DNA of 64,000 nt from Vreelandella salicampi (GTDB lineage Bacteria > Pseudomonadota > Gammaproteobacteria > Pseudomonadales > Halomonadaceae). The DNA is taken from assembly GCF_013415105.1 (NCBI RefSeq), contig NZ_JACCDF010000005.1, positions 141,117 to 205,116 on the forward strand, read 5' to 3'. The notes under the pieces were generated by a model. That model worked only from the letters and a program-made list of their open reading frames with translations, ran no database searches and was not told the DNA's origin. Below, in pieces: positions 48,101 through 57,161 of the stretch; the first letter of the stretch is position 1, and every line of letters begins with the position of its first letter. The translations under genes and the position numbers were made by a program.

Positions 48101-48553
48101 GTTTGTGAGCGAGAACGACGTGGAGGGTGTCAGTGAACAGACTTCTAGCAGCTGGCCATTAGCAACATGTCTTTCTTTGGCTGCCAACTCCACCAAACGA
48201 CCGAATGTGGGCTCTCTAACATATTTCTTAGCAACGTCGTCACTGAATACCGCCAGTTTTTTACGGTTCTCGTTTGCCAGGGCCAAATTGGAGCAAATGT
48301 AGGTCACACGAAAAGGTTGCGAGGTGCGCTCGGCATCGCAGAATTCGAGGCTGTAATCAATCTGCCGCCGAAGCAACTGTGCGATGACACCTTTCGCGAC
48401 AATGGTTTTGCCTAAACCGACTTCGTCAGCGACAAGCACCCGCTCGCTGTGATCCAGCGAAAAGAAGTTTTCAACCACCCGTTCCACCGAGGCTTGCTGA
48501 AAATCCTTCAGTCCGGCCAGTGTTTTTTCGATTTGTTCAAGAACTTCATGCAT
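45194..48553 (-). CDS. SNF2-type helicase of a DUF6361/PLD defence module, 1119 aa
   Basis: Helicase motif I is DEVGLGKT (43-50), motif II DLFILDEFQRF, motif III LLLSATPFKAL. The C-terminal RecA fold has SIGQEGLDFHWYCN and DIEQREGRVNRYKS (motifs V and VI), as in RapA/SNF2-type translocases. The ATG at 48553 lies 14 bases behind the stop of the PLD gene, with AAGG nearby; an in-frame GTG at 48598 is possible. It forms an operon with the PLD-like and DUF6361 genes. The trio looks like an anti-phage module in which the helicase finds DNA and the PLD protein cuts it. That role is inferred. Confidence 0.8.
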   Translation of the reverse strand: MHEVLEQIEKTLAGLKDFQQASVERVVENFFSLDHSERVLVADEVGLGKTIVAKGVIAQLLRRQIDYSLEFCDAERTSQPFRVTYICSNLALANENRKKLAVFSDDVAKKYVREPTFGRLVELAAKERHVANGQLLEVCSLTPSTSFSLTNSDGNVWERYILFQCLMRHSTLQPWRPVLDRLMRSEVKPGTWHGQKHKFADAFELDKDLVEEFLRDIESDTSIPEELADWLEVTSCSYIDALEAIGRRLFGFLADESEETWNEFLSGVAGAASEISSASFYRLRSALRTKLAQTCARHIRADLFILDEFQRFDSLLDMSAESENALIAQEVFKRDNPGKILLLSATPFKALSRIEDDEVEASHQDELRHLLTFLMNSDQQRLSEYEAARKALLATILRLRDESFSVEDLSKEEKLRVERALTDFIARTERGQIGTNVDSVFKSERLDCAEYFSQSDIKSFAAMTLLADTVDQVSQARHTHQLMEFYKSAPWTLSFLGGYSFRDRLERNLKNYKVRSALGKSTLGWLPRERIANFGLNISKDAPNAKMRGLVNHILNDRVEELLWIPPSAPHYPLQGPFAVNSNFTKTLLFSAWAMVPRALSGLLSYEVERRLQKRNGSRPKYFVEDKKRSIPLIRLEGKNALTGWSLIYPSRVLASVSLVRVDATLEELVAHRSTQFEDMLKTLRQYESKGPEDHNWYAYASMLLDYIGGYSEALEDWQDWLQTEYANSADVGRRKHLDEIMNSLEQLLDGQKTLGKMPNDLADYLAWLSLAGPGVCALRMFSGLWDIRSSDQLKAAVTVAFGVLTLFNKPESIAVIEKQSGTGLKNSSQLSSAWKSRKILTYCAAGGFQAMIEEYGHLLKDSGLSAEETAERFAGVMGFQTSSVTFQYLGHADGQRRLTPLNASLRCHFAVPLGIQNATDDKQQIRVEHIRDGFNSPFKPFMLNSTSIGQEGLDFHWYCNRVVHWNLPTNPIDIEQREGRVNRYKSLVVRRRATEYVVSHGLALNQIDDSRDYWEALFSKIGRLSEKGTSDLTPYWHIPSGTTQIERLVPMMPMSREESRLDEALKILSLYRLAFGQPRQEELLGNLVRREFSVDEWEKVRSDLVINLAPLKQRIFRN

Positions 48554-48567
48554 TAAAATTGCCAGCC

Positions 48568-50373
48568 TTAGCGCTTTTTGGGGACGAAATGGCGCCACAA
48601 TTGCTCAAACCGTTCCGGAATAGGCACAGATGTTCCTTTAAGCCGGTCGATCATCTTTTGAATTCTCTCAAGAATCTCAGTGTCCCGTGCAGCGGCAAAC
48701 ATCAATTGCTCGAACACTGGGGAATCCCCGAACAAGGTGCCCAAAGTTCCAGTCTGACCACCGCTGCCATCAAATCCAAACCACTCGTTTTTGTCTGGAT
48801 GTCGCTGAAGGAGCAGACGGATGTAATTGAGAAACTTATCTTCAGTATCCACCAGCTGTTCGATAATGCGCCGCTCGCGGTCCGTTCCCGTCGGTAAATT
48901 CAAATCGGTCTGAATAACCAAGTGCTCGGTTTCGGAACTTGCATGCGAGGTGATTCTCACGGCCAAGAATGCACTGAGCTGGTTGATGTTCAAATTGTTC
49001 CAGGAGATGTGGTCGTCGAGAGGCCGATAGGATTCCCTCACGGGCAGAAGGCCTACTTCCACCGATAGCCCCGCCTGCAGGCTCGGCATCTCATCTATCG
49101 ACAGCTCTAACTCAAAAAGCGTGGAATCACTTTCTGCTTCCCTGGCAGTCAGGATCCAATCTGCCTTGATCAGACCAAACGAGAGAACGCGAAACAAATC
49201 TCTATCACTTTCGCCCTCACTCTCCTGTCGCTCGTCAAACTGATGCTCCACAAACAACCCGTTGCCAGGGTTATGTTTATCAATCCATTGCTCCAACAAT
49301 GCGGCTGGCCCCATCAAAGCGCTTTGCCCTGTAAGCCTGACCATTAATTCGGTATTTCGTGGATCAGTCCCTGCGTGACCCAAGGCGGCAGCCGTCGCAT
49401 TGGCAGATCCAAGATGCCAGTGGCAGGTTTGCCTTCGCTTCCCGCGCTCCACAACAATCAGCTTCCCGTGAAGATTCTGCTTGGCAATACCCATCTCCAG
49501 ACGCTCCTCGCCATCAACGACATCACTGTTGATGGAGAAACACGACCATTCCACAAGCTTCTCAGGTCCGATTTCATCGAGCTCCTCGCCACGGCTGAGC
49601 AACCAGCGGTTACCTTCCGGGGCCCGTTGAGCCAACTCATCCAAGGCACCTACACCACCTACAGAGTCCTTAAGAAATGGGGAAACAACCAATATCGAGT
49701 CATTCGGGTTAAGAATGTCCAATGGCTGACCATACCCAGGTCCGCCCGCAAGAATTCTAGGGTCTCTAAAATTGTCAGGTGGGCGCCATTTGATCCGGTT
49801 AAGCTCCTTCCTGATAACCTTTCCGGGCTCAAAGGAAGGATCCAGCAGTAGAAGACCTCTCACCAGGTCATCCCACCCTTGGTGGGTGCTGTAAAGCGAT
49901 TCACGCGAGACTTCTCCGTCCATCGATAAGGCCAAATCCCAGCTTCGATCGAATGTGAGGTTGCGTGAAAGCACTATCAAGCGATAGCGAACAGGACGTT
50001 TGGGGGCGGTATACCGAAGCAGCCAAAACTTTGGATGAAAAGACGAATAAGCGACATTGCCGGGCATTACCGGTTGCAACCAAGGCTCCAGCAACGCAAA
50101 CAGGCGGTTATAGGAACCAGGTAGCTTTATCTTTCCTGCTTGGTAAAACACCTTCAGCCGGCCATTCAACTGACCAACAGCTTCCAAAAGAGCCAGGCGC
50201 TCGCCCTGAATTTCTCCTTCAAGGGTATCGTGGAAACATAAAGCGACAGGAACAGACAAAAGTGCATCCAGTTCGAGCGTGTAGGTCGCGGCGATAGCAG
50301 AATCCAGCTCGTACCCCTCAGGTGGCCTTAACTCCCAACCATAATCCACTCGCTCGGCCTTTGGATTCAGCAT
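48568..50373 (-). CDS. Phospholipase D-like nuclease candidate, 601 aa
   Basis: NLHGKLIVVERGKRRQ and GSANATAAALGHAG followed by NTELMV give the H-x-K-x(n)-S/N-x-N pattern of PLD-superfamily nucleases. Only one clear copy is seen at about residues 310-350; a second, weaker half may be near 130-150 (FHPKFWLLRY). The gene overlaps the DUF6361 stop by 7 bases and is followed closely by the helicase. PLD-like proteins joined to helicases in defence islands usually supply DNA cleavage. The N-terminal 100 residues resemble restriction-type accessory folds but show no motif. Confidence 0.72.
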   Translation of the reverse strand: MLNPKAERVDYGWELRPPEGYELDSAIAATYTLELDALLSVPVALCFHDTLEGEIQGERLALLEAVGQLNGRLKVFYQAGKIKLPGSYNRLFALLEPWLQPVMPGNVAYSSFHPKFWLLRYTAPKRPVRYRLIVLSRNLTFDRSWDLALSMDGEVSRESLYSTHQGWDDLVRGLLLLDPSFEPGKVIRKELNRIKWRPPDNFRDPRILAGGPGYGQPLDILNPNDSILVVSPFLKDSVGGVGALDELAQRAPEGNRWLLSRGEELDEIGPEKLVEWSCFSINSDVVDGEERLEMGIAKQNLHGKLIVVERGKRRQTCHWHLGSANATAAALGHAGTDPRNTELMVRLTGQSALMGPAALLEQWIDKHNPGNGLFVEHQFDERQESEGESDRDLFRVLSFGLIKADWILTAREAESDSTLFELELSIDEMPSLQAGLSVEVGLLPVRESYRPLDDHISWNNLNINQLSAFLAVRITSHASSETEHLVIQTDLNLPTGTDRERRIIEQLVDTEDKFLNYIRLLLQRHPDKNEWFGFDGSGGQTGTLGTLFGDSPVFEQLMFAAARDTEILERIQKMIDRLKGTSVPIPERFEQLWRHFVPKKR

Positions 50374-51596
50374 TCAGCACCCCGCACGACATCCTTCAGG
50401 ATGATCCTGGCAGTTGGCCAGCGATAGCTCAATGAGTCCATCCCCTGCCAATTCGGCGCTTCCCCCAGATTCTTCAGAAGAACTGATCGACGACCTTTGT
50501 TTTTCTGGACGCGACTTTCAACCAACCGATCCAGACTCCTTACAGGTTTTTTCTGGTAAATAGCTTCATGCCATTGGCGCAGAAACTCACGAGCATTCAC
50601 ATTGACCCGGGCTCCACCAGACGTTGCAGCCTGCAACCAGTCATCCACACTTGAAGCTGAGAACAGATTTCGCTTCCTGGATTGTTCAAGCCAATGCGAA
50701 AAGAGCTCTTCTCGCTCAGCTTCCAGCACCGCATTCCCAGAGTTACGTGCAATCAAAATATTGAACCGGATATGCGCTCCCTTTATCGCTTCGCTGAACT
50801 CGTCCGCCAGTTCAAGGGTGTGTCTGCAAGATTGAGAAACGTCGGCACTACCTTTCACCCAGGCAACAAGCTCAGGAAATGTCAGGATCCCTGCACTATC
50901 TCCAACCAGCTCCCAGGCCAAACCATGAATCAGAATCTGAGATACGACACTGTTCCTAATGGATGGGGTATGGGTAAGCTTATCGATAAGAAACTGGGCT
51001 TCCGACTCGGATAAGTGGATTGAGGCATCGCTCATCCAGTCCGACTCAAAAACATCAAGATGCACAACTGAACGGTGCTTCATCGCATCTGAATCATCTT
51101 CCTCATGCCCAGCGGCACGAGGAGCTAACTGAGTTTGACCAATCTCTCTGGAAAACTCTGCAAGGGATTTTGAGGTATTCACAATCCCGAACTGTCTAAG
51201 GCCGTTCCAATAGACCGACGACGGCTTTCGGGCTACTCCTTGTTCGCTCCCGACCATCTCTGAGCCTATGATGCCGCTCTCTGACGGATCAGAACTGTCT
51301 ACCAAAATCCTGGCAAGTTCGTTCTCCTGCGATTCCATGTAATCCCTGAGTGAAGTCCTGCGCTGTATTCGCACATCCAGAGCGAGGTAATCACGGATAA
51401 TTCGCGGCACCGTGATGAAGTATTTGGCACGAGTCTGAATGGTGGAGAACCCTGGAAACAGTTGATCGGCAAAAGCATCACGAATCTGCCCTATTCCTAA
51501 CTCATCCAGGGTTCCTGGCTCCTGCAACATCGCCAGAATCTGCGACACTTTTTCTCTATCAGTGGATGAAAAGTCCACCCAGCCAATACTGCTCAT
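50367..51596 (-). CDS. DUF6361 family protein, 409 aa
   Basis: Begins MSSIGWVDFSSTDREKV and contains DELGIGQIRDAFADQLFPG and AKYFITVPRII, the signature N-terminus of DUF6361. No catalytic motif is visible. The ATG at 51596 is preferred over 51614 because GGAG lies about 8 bases upstream. It is the first gene of the three-gene module with the PLD-like protein and helicase. DUF6361 proteins recur beside PLD and helicase genes in defence islands; their biochemical task is not known to me. Confidence 0.75.
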   Translation of the reverse strand: MSSIGWVDFSSTDREKVSQILAMLQEPGTLDELGIGQIRDAFADQLFPGFSTIQTRAKYFITVPRIIRDYLALDVRIQRRTSLRDYMESQENELARILVDSSDPSESGIIGSEMVGSEQGVARKPSSVYWNGLRQFGIVNTSKSLAEFSREIGQTQLAPRAAGHEEDDSDAMKHRSVVHLDVFESDWMSDASIHLSESEAQFLIDKLTHTPSIRNSVVSQILIHGLAWELVGDSAGILTFPELVAWVKGSADVSQSCRHTLELADEFSEAIKGAHIRFNILIARNSGNAVLEAEREELFSHWLEQSRKRNLFSASSVDDWLQAATSGGARVNVNAREFLRQWHEAIYQKKPVRSLDRLVESRVQKNKGRRSVLLKNLGEAPNWQGMDSLSYRWPTARIILKDVVRGAEC

Positions 51597-52027
51597 AGCA
51601 ACTCCAAAGGACAATCAATCCGTTACGTTATTACAACAACCGTAAATATTGCAGTGATCGTTCATGCAGTAGAGCCCGATCTCGCGTCTCAGTACGCGGA
51701 AAGGCCCTCGACCTGCAATGGAAATGTAGATCAACTACTTGCACAGCTTAGTGGCCGGCCACGTTGCCGACGCAAGCTCGGATCGCGCAGCCATGGTCAA
51801 ATGCTCACAGCTTTGGTTATCGAACCGTTGCAACAGTTCAAAGCCACCGCATTACACCCGTTTGAATGACAACCTTCGTCCGGATCCTTCCCTGACTTCG
51901 AAGAGATTAAGACTGACGCGTATAAGTGAACCCCTTGCAGCCGTTGGCCAACCTTGCTTGGCAGCCTGTTTAGTACATTCGTTGTCTTATGCAGAAACCT
52001 TGTTTCATGCCCAGGCCACCACTCGAG
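51597..52027. other. Non-coding stretch upstream of the DUF6361 module
   Basis: Only short open frames are present, without ribosome sites or family resemblance. It should contain the promoter of the module on the minus strand; no clear -35/-10 boxes were found. Confidence 0.35.
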
Positions 52028-53188
52028 CTAAAGAAGCTGCAAAACCCGATATACCTCTGGCAGCTCCGCCTCCCTAATCTCTTGGCTGGAGGAGCGCCGC
52101 AATTGGTCACGCATCGCATCGATCCACGCCTGACGGTCAGCTTCTAAAGCGCTGTGAAGCTCTGCCTCAAGATCCGCCCATACCTCTACCAGTGTCTCTT
52201 CCATTGCCGGACGGAGTGTTTCTTCTTGCTTTACCAAGGCGATGTACTCAGTGCCGGCGGCCATGGCAATAATCGCTCCCGCCGTGACGGTGCCCGCCAC
52301 CACAGCGCCAGGGCCGGTTGCCGCCGCACCTGCTGCCGCGGTGCCACCAGCGGTCACTGAGCGCGTCGCCGCCAAGCCAAGACGTACTGCGAAGCGTCTC
52401 ACCATTGCACGCGCTGCCACCATAGCCGGCCTTGCCATCAAGGCGGCGGTAATTCCAGCGCCTCCCATGAGCCCGATACCGAGAGGTGGCGTCGACCAAA
52501 ACAGCGCCTCACTGCCCGTTATATCATTCGTGGCGGCTATCACTCGATCTAAGTTCAGGGTAACAATCGCCTCGCCCTCTATCTCAGCGGCGGGAATAGA
52601 ATCCGGCGAGTAGTTGAGATAGAGGTCCCCCAGTGCTTCAGAAAGCAGCCCCTGCTGCACATCAAGGAGGCGTTCTCTGTATTCCGCATGCAAGTTCGAC
52701 AGTGCCTGCTCAGCCCCACTGGGTGCCACCAAACGGTCTTGTATCTGATCCTCCATCCAAGGCGCCAGATCTCCCGCCAAGCTAACGCCGAGACGGGTGT
52801 AGCTTCCTGCTGCAGAGAAGTACCAATCCAAATAGTGATCACCTGCCTCTTGGTACTGCTCTCGTGCCTTTACCAGCGCCTCTTCCCTCCAAGGCTCTAG
52901 GCGTTGCGCTGCGTCTTGCTCTAAGACGTCTAAGCGTTCACTGAAGTCTCGGCTTAAGGCAGCACCATCGTCAGCGCTCAGCACAAGGCTTTCACCATTG
53001 ATAATGTATTGGATAAGGGGTGAGTGGCTTGTTGCCAACCAGCGATAACTCATGCCAGCCAGAAAGAGAATCACCAGCATGGTGACGACGGAGATCACGA
53101 GATGTGCTAACGAGACGCCTGCGGGAAGGTGCTTCCAGAATACCAATCGCGTCATGCTGCTGACATCGTTCGACGACGATCCCTTCAC
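52028..53188 (-). CDS. Membrane protein of unknown function, 386 aa
   Basis: One hydrophobic N-terminal segment (about 28-50, LVISVVTMLVILFLAGMS), then a long helical, charged part (about 70-210) and a Gly/Ala-rich stretch (about 230-320) that could hold two or three further membrane helices or a hydrophobic hairpin, followed by a charged helix. It overlaps the next gene upstream by 4 bases. I do not recognise a family. The layout, a long soluble part between hydrophobic segments, recalls pore-forming or envelope-anchored effectors, but this is only a resemblance. Confidence 0.6.
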   Translation of the reverse strand: MKGSSSNDVSSMTRLVFWKHLPAGVSLAHLVISVVTMLVILFLAGMSYRWLATSHSPLIQYIINGESLVLSADDGAALSRDFSERLDVLEQDAAQRLEPWREEALVKAREQYQEAGDHYLDWYFSAAGSYTRLGVSLAGDLAPWMEDQIQDRLVAPSGAEQALSNLHAEYRERLLDVQQGLLSEALGDLYLNYSPDSIPAAEIEGEAIVTLNLDRVIAATNDITGSEALFWSTPPLGIGLMGGAGITAALMARPAMVAARAMVRRFAVRLGLAATRSVTAGGTAAAGAAATGPGAVVAGTVTAGAIIAMAAGTEYIALVKQEETLRPAMEETLVEVWADLEAELHSALEADRQAWIDAMRDQLRRSSSQEIREAELPEVYRVLQLL

Positions 53189-54126
53189 TTCACTCTCTCC
53201 TCTCCTGCACCGCAGGAAAGTGATTCGTCATCACCAACAGTGCATCCCCATAACCGGCGGAGTACGTCATGCGCAGCCGCAGCACCGACAACAAAACGCA
53301 CAAATGCCAGGGCTAGCGCACTCTGTAGCGCGAACACACCGATCCAACCCAACAGCGCTCCCCAACCTGCTACGCCCAAACCATCCAGTGCATTCTGCAC
53401 TGCCCAAAAAGAAGCGAGTTCCATTGCGCTAGCACTACGCTCAAACATGCTCAACAGTGACTGACCACTGGACGCGATATGATTCTGCATCACGCGTCCA
53501 AGTTCCATGCCTACGAGATAGGGCTGCGGGCGTACCAGCGATACTACGATGAGTCCAACGGCGAGAAGTGCGGAGGCAGGAGCAACCAGCAACCGTCGTG
53601 TCACAGCGGATAGGTAGTCGGGAATCACATGTTTTGCCAGACGCGCTTGAGCCCAACGGCCCAATATCCAACACGCGGCAGCGCCAACCACCAAAGTGGC
53701 CATGTCGGGCCACCCAACGAGACGGAGGGAAACCAGCAGCACGACAGCTAAAACAGCGCTAACCAGCTGATGCCAAACCACCATAACGCCCCCACCCCGA
53801 AGCCAACGATTCCAAGGAGACGTCTTCTTAAGATACTGCCCCAACCAGGCCCTACGCCTCAGTCGTGCCGCTTCAAATGCGCCTATAAAGATGAGTTGAG
53901 TGACGGCTATCCAAACAATGGGAAACAATGAAGCGGCAACAGAACCGGGCAGTTGCCACCAAATAGGCACCGCCAAAAGCAATACAACACGCCATAGCGC
54001 GTCTTTTTTCTTAGACATAGCACCGATCAGCCCCAGTGCCCCTAACTCAGAGGTGGGTGCCGAGGCCTGCCCCCTAGTGCTTGCCTTCATGCCATCAGGG
54101 GAGGCCCGCTTACCTCTTGGAGACAT
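53185..54126 (-). CDS. Polytopic membrane protein of unknown function, 313 aa
   Basis: About six hydrophobic segments, at roughly 44-62, 66-84, 108-130, 140-156, 175-195 and 255-280. The N-terminal 40 residues are basic and soluble. No transporter motif was recognised. It is translationally coupled to both neighbours (17-base overlap upstream, 4 bases downstream), so the three genes form one operon and the two membrane proteins probably form a complex. Confidence 0.6.
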   Translation of the reverse strand: MSPRGKRASPDGMKASTRGQASAPTSELGALGLIGAMSKKKDALWRVVLLLAVPIWWQLPGSVAASLFPIVWIAVTQLIFIGAFEAARLRRRAWLGQYLKKTSPWNRWLRGGGVMVVWHQLVSAVLAVVLLVSLRLVGWPDMATLVVGAAACWILGRWAQARLAKHVIPDYLSAVTRRLLVAPASALLAVGLIVVSLVRPQPYLVGMELGRVMQNHIASSGQSLLSMFERSASAMELASFWAVQNALDGLGVAGWGALLGWIGVFALQSALALAFVRFVVGAAAAHDVLRRLWGCTVGDDESLSCGAGEERVK

Positions 54127-54544
54127 AAGGTGCTTCTTCCTTGCCTTTGCCTATCGCGTAATCTGTCACAACGCCCTTATCTACGGTCAGCTGCAGATAC
54201 TCGATATTTTCGGGCGTGAAGCGGATATTAATGTGCTTACCCAATGGCTTAGCAGGCGCCAACAGTCGCCTTGACACCCAGTCAGCGAATAACGGCCTTT
54301 CTGCAAGCAAACGATTGCCTAAAATCGTATCAAGGTAGAGCTTGTCTTCGATGACTACCCATGTGGCCGTATACCCACGATAGCAAGCTGTACTCTGTGT
54401 GAAACTCAGTTCTAGGTCATTAGCGGGAAACTGATCAGGGGGCCTCACTCTTAGTCCATCGTGCTCTTTCGGAAGCCCTGGCGACTCTTCTAAGTAATAA
54501 GACTCACCTTGCCAAATCAACTTATCTGATACTTGTCGGGTCAT
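54110..54544 (-). CDS. Small soluble protein of unknown function, 144 aa
   Basis: Begins MTRQVSDKLIWQGESYYL and contains STACYRGYTATWVV and EDKLYLDTILGNRLL. These resemble a widespread family of small bacterial proteins with a 'T-a-WRGY-AtWE...LYL' signature and no known function. It is first in the three-gene operon with the two membrane proteins and overlaps the second by 17 bases. It may be an immunity or regulatory partner. Confidence 0.6.
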   Translation of the reverse strand: MTRQVSDKLIWQGESYYLEESPGLPKEHDGLRVRPPDQFPANDLELSFTQSTACYRGYTATWVVIEDKLYLDTILGNRLLAERPLFADWVSRRLLAPAKPLGKHINIRFTPENIEYLQLTVDKGVVTDYAIGKGKEEAPYVSKR

Positions 54545-55048
54545 AATACTTATCTTCTCCTATGCCGCCTTAACGGCCCACTGTCCCTGAAGAGCAGCAG
54601 CCCTACGTAACAACACCAGAATTGGTCAAACAGCTAACAGACGTCACCTGACCCTTATATTTGGTTAGCGTGCCCATTTGCTGGCAGGCTGGTCTTAGCG
54701 CGCTTCGCACATGGATTAAGTTTACATTGGCGTCTACTGCATGCCTACACGGCTTTTAGTCGCTACTAAGATAGCCTTGAGTCTCGAACGGTAAGCCACA
54801 AAACGGCTAGCTGCCCGATAGATTTACTTAATTCTAGCCGACCCATGCGACACTTAACGTCGCACCAACGTGAGAGCTTGGGCTCTCCGCGCAACATTCT
54901 GATATCGCTAATCACGGCCGAGTAAGGCTTGCAGGTGATACCGCTGAGTGACACACAAAAATGATGCGCCGCACTTTCATTGCCATGTTGGCGATTACGT
55001 CATATACCAAACATTATCATTAACCTACTCACTGAGACGGACAGCAAT
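54545..55048. other. Divergent intergenic region
   Basis: Lies between the minus-strand membrane operon and the plus-strand gene at 55049. Open frames here are short and lack ribosome sites. It probably carries both promoters; none could be fixed. Confidence 0.35.
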
Positions 55049-55759
55049 ATGGCAATTCGCACAGCTGGATATTACTGGGTCATGTATGGGCAAGAATGGG
55101 AACCCGGCTTCTGGAGCGACGACCATTGGGCATTGATTGGTGAACAAGAAACAGTCGTGGACGACGACCTGTCGCTGATTGGTCCACGGATAGTGCCGCC
55201 GAACCAGCACGAGCTATTTCCGTTGGAAAAGCCATCGTTGATGACTGCCTCAACCAAGGAAGAGCAGATTTCATATATCGACGATGCAAAAAAGCGTATG
55301 GAAAAACACCATGCGTATCCCCCTACCGATAACGACTGGGGATTGTTTTGCTACACCGATGCATCACCTGGCATAGGGGGTGGCGTGGGAGCCTTCTACT
55401 GGTTCTCATCTCGTGAGGACGTTTTCAGCTTTATCTGCCAAGTGCTTCCCTTTCACTCTAGTGGCCATTCTTACGATAACCCACATCTAAAACAGAGGCA
55501 GCTGGGTGTTATCGTGGAGGCAATGCGCATCGGCGCAATAAGCGAAGCTGAAGGGCTGTCCCAACTTAATAAAGCATTGGTGAACGTATGCCAGATTACT
55601 TGGTGGGGAACACTACATAGCCTCACCCAAGGGGACAGTCCCTTTGCAAGAGAAGTGGTCGATGCCTTTGAAGCACAGCATATGGCCACGATTGAGCTGC
55701 CCCTCACTGATGCACAGAGACAAGAATGGTTAGCTTTTTTAAGTGAGTATGGGTTGTAG
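55049..55759 (+). CDS. Protein of unknown function with Trp-rich N-terminus, 236 aa
   Basis: The ATG at 55049 (GAGACGG upstream) is preferred to an earlier one at 54980. The first 30 residues, AGYYWVMYGQEWEPGFW followed by DDHWALIG, repeat the small YWV...WEP...W...W...G motif found at the ends of many unrelated small bacterial proteins. The rest (GLFCYTDASPGIGGGVGAFYW) shows no catalytic motif. It stands alone. Confidence 0.6.
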   Translation: MAIRTAGYYWVMYGQEWEPGFWSDDHWALIGEQETVVDDDLSLIGPRIVPPNQHELFPLEKPSLMTASTKEEQISYIDDAKKRMEKHHAYPPTDNDWGLFCYTDASPGIGGGVGAFYWFSSREDVFSFICQVLPFHSSGHSYDNPHLKQRQLGVIVEAMRIGAISEAEGLSQLNKALVNVCQITWWGTLHSLTQGDSPFAREVVDAFEAQHMATIELPLTDAQRQEWLAFLSEYGL

Positions 55760-55859
55760 CCATACTCTACGAAAACTTTCCAAGTCCAAGGCGGGTGCTA
55801 CCACTGCTGCATAGCGTTCTTTCTACTGATCAACTCTACATAGCAAAGAGACCAACCCC

Positions 55860-55952
55860 ATGAACCTTGGCCGAAATGATTCGTGCCCATGCGGCAGCGG
55901 CAAGAAATTCAAACGTTGCTGTATGGGAAGCGTGTCACATCAGAACCGATGA
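55860..55952 (+). pseudogene. Truncated SEC-C motif protein, 30 aa left
   Basis: [17 protein letters not shown] and KRCC form a complete SEC-C zinc motif ([13 protein letters not shown] at residues 9-21), which normally opens a longer protein. The frame stops nine residues after it, exactly where the IS21-like remnant begins. The gene was probably cut by that element. A free SEC-C peptide of this size is possible but rare. Confidence 0.6.
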
Positions 55953-55985
55953 TGTGCGTGTCTTTCAGGTGCCATCTTTCTTAAG

Positions 55986-57079
55986 TTGTGCAACTTCCAG
56001 CGCACGGCAGGTAACTGCTCAATACCGGGAAGTCCCAGTAATTCCCAACTGCAACGACGCGTGAAGCAATGGCGAGCGCTGCATGGACCTGAACGCGACA
56101 TCATTTTTCGCCAGCAGGCCGTTTTAGCGCAGCAAGGTTTTTCTGATTTCACTCATCCGGATAACCCGATCACGATTCAATTCAAGACCTTTACCCACCT
56201 GCTTCACCAGTTTCGTCTGGCCTATAGTGGCTGGCGTTCTGCGGCGGTGGCTCAAGGCGGTGAGAGTTATGCGGCTTTGGCGGCAGGCCTACAGCGAACC
56301 CTACAACAGGCTGGCGGAAGCCCCGTTGAGCACCGCATGGATAGCTTAAGTGCGGCATTCAACAACCGTCAGAATGTTTGGACCGAGGCTTACAGTGAGC
56401 GGCCAGCATTACCACATGGCGCCCACGCGGAATAATCTCGGCCAGTTTCATGAGAACGGTGTCGTGGAATGTGCCAATGGTGCGCTCAAGAAAAGGTTAG
56501 CACAGCAGTTGTTACTGCGCGGCCACAGTGACTTTGAGAGCATTGCCACCTATCAGGCTTTTATCGATCGTGTTGTCAGCAAACTCAATCAACGCAACCG
56601 ATCGCGTGTGCTTGAAGAGCAGGCGGCATTGCAGCCATTACCTGAGTTTACAGCCGCCGAGTATCAGACCCTTCACACCCAGTTCGACCATCGAAGTCAG
56701 ACGGGGTGTTTACACGGGGCCATCGCGCCTGATTGGCGAATCGATACAAATGCGACTACATCACGACAAGCTGGTGCTGTTCGTCGGTCAGCAGCGGGCA
56801 TTGACCTTAACGCGTGTCCATCCCAAGCCTGGGGAAAATCGCGCCCGCAGCGTCAATTACCGTCACGTTATTCATGCACTGGCCTCAAAGCCGCAAGCCT
56901 TCTATTACTCTCAGTTGCGTGATGACCTGCTCCCACACGACAACTACCGCCAACTCCTCTGGCAACTCGCTGATACGCATCTTGAATCCCGTGAAGCTTG
57001 CAAGTGGATCGTAACAACACTGCGACTGGCCTTCGAATATGATGACGAGCAATCGCTGGGGGGGAGGACTTGTTGTTAG
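55986..57079 (+). pseudogene. Decayed IS21-like transposase (IstA type)
   Basis: Pieces in different frames make one transposase. The 5' piece (to about 56430) has FKTFTHLLHQFRLAYSGWR; the next (about 56410-56690) has NNLGQFHENGVVECANGALK, the DDE-type region, and ATYQAFIDRVVSKLNQR; the last (about 56690-57079) has GVYTGPSRLIGE and REACKWIVTTLRLAFEYD. At least two frameshifts separate them, so the gene is dead. No IstB helper is left. The right terminal repeat is at 57101-57118; the left one was not found. Confidence 0.75.
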
Positions 57080-57100
57080 AGGCCTGGGCTGAACCGGAAA

Positions 57101-57118
57101 GATAGTTGACGCCAGACA
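57101..57118 (+). repeat. Right terminal inverted repeat of the IS21-like remnant
   Basis: GATAGTTGACGCCAGACA. It matches the arm GATAGTTGACGCCGAACA of the 52-bp mini-insertion at 21779-21796 at 16 of 18 positions. It lies 22 bases behind the transposase remains. Confidence 0.65.
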
Positions 57119-57161
57119 TCGCGCCACGCTTTCATTTCGGCAGGCTCAGGGGGCATCCGGG

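Noticed and set aside
35298..51596. DISARM or BREX as name for the helicase cluster
   Set aside because: No DNA methylase of the DISARM type, no PglZ, BrxC or BrxL; the 2075-aa DUF1998 helicase with an 1112-aa partner fits Druantia type III.
51654..51869. 71-aa open frame upstream of the DUF6361 module
   Set aside because: No ribosome site, mixed composition, no resemblance to a family.
54766..54954. 62-aa minus-strand open frame
   Set aside because: Lies in a divergent promoter region, without ribosome site or family.
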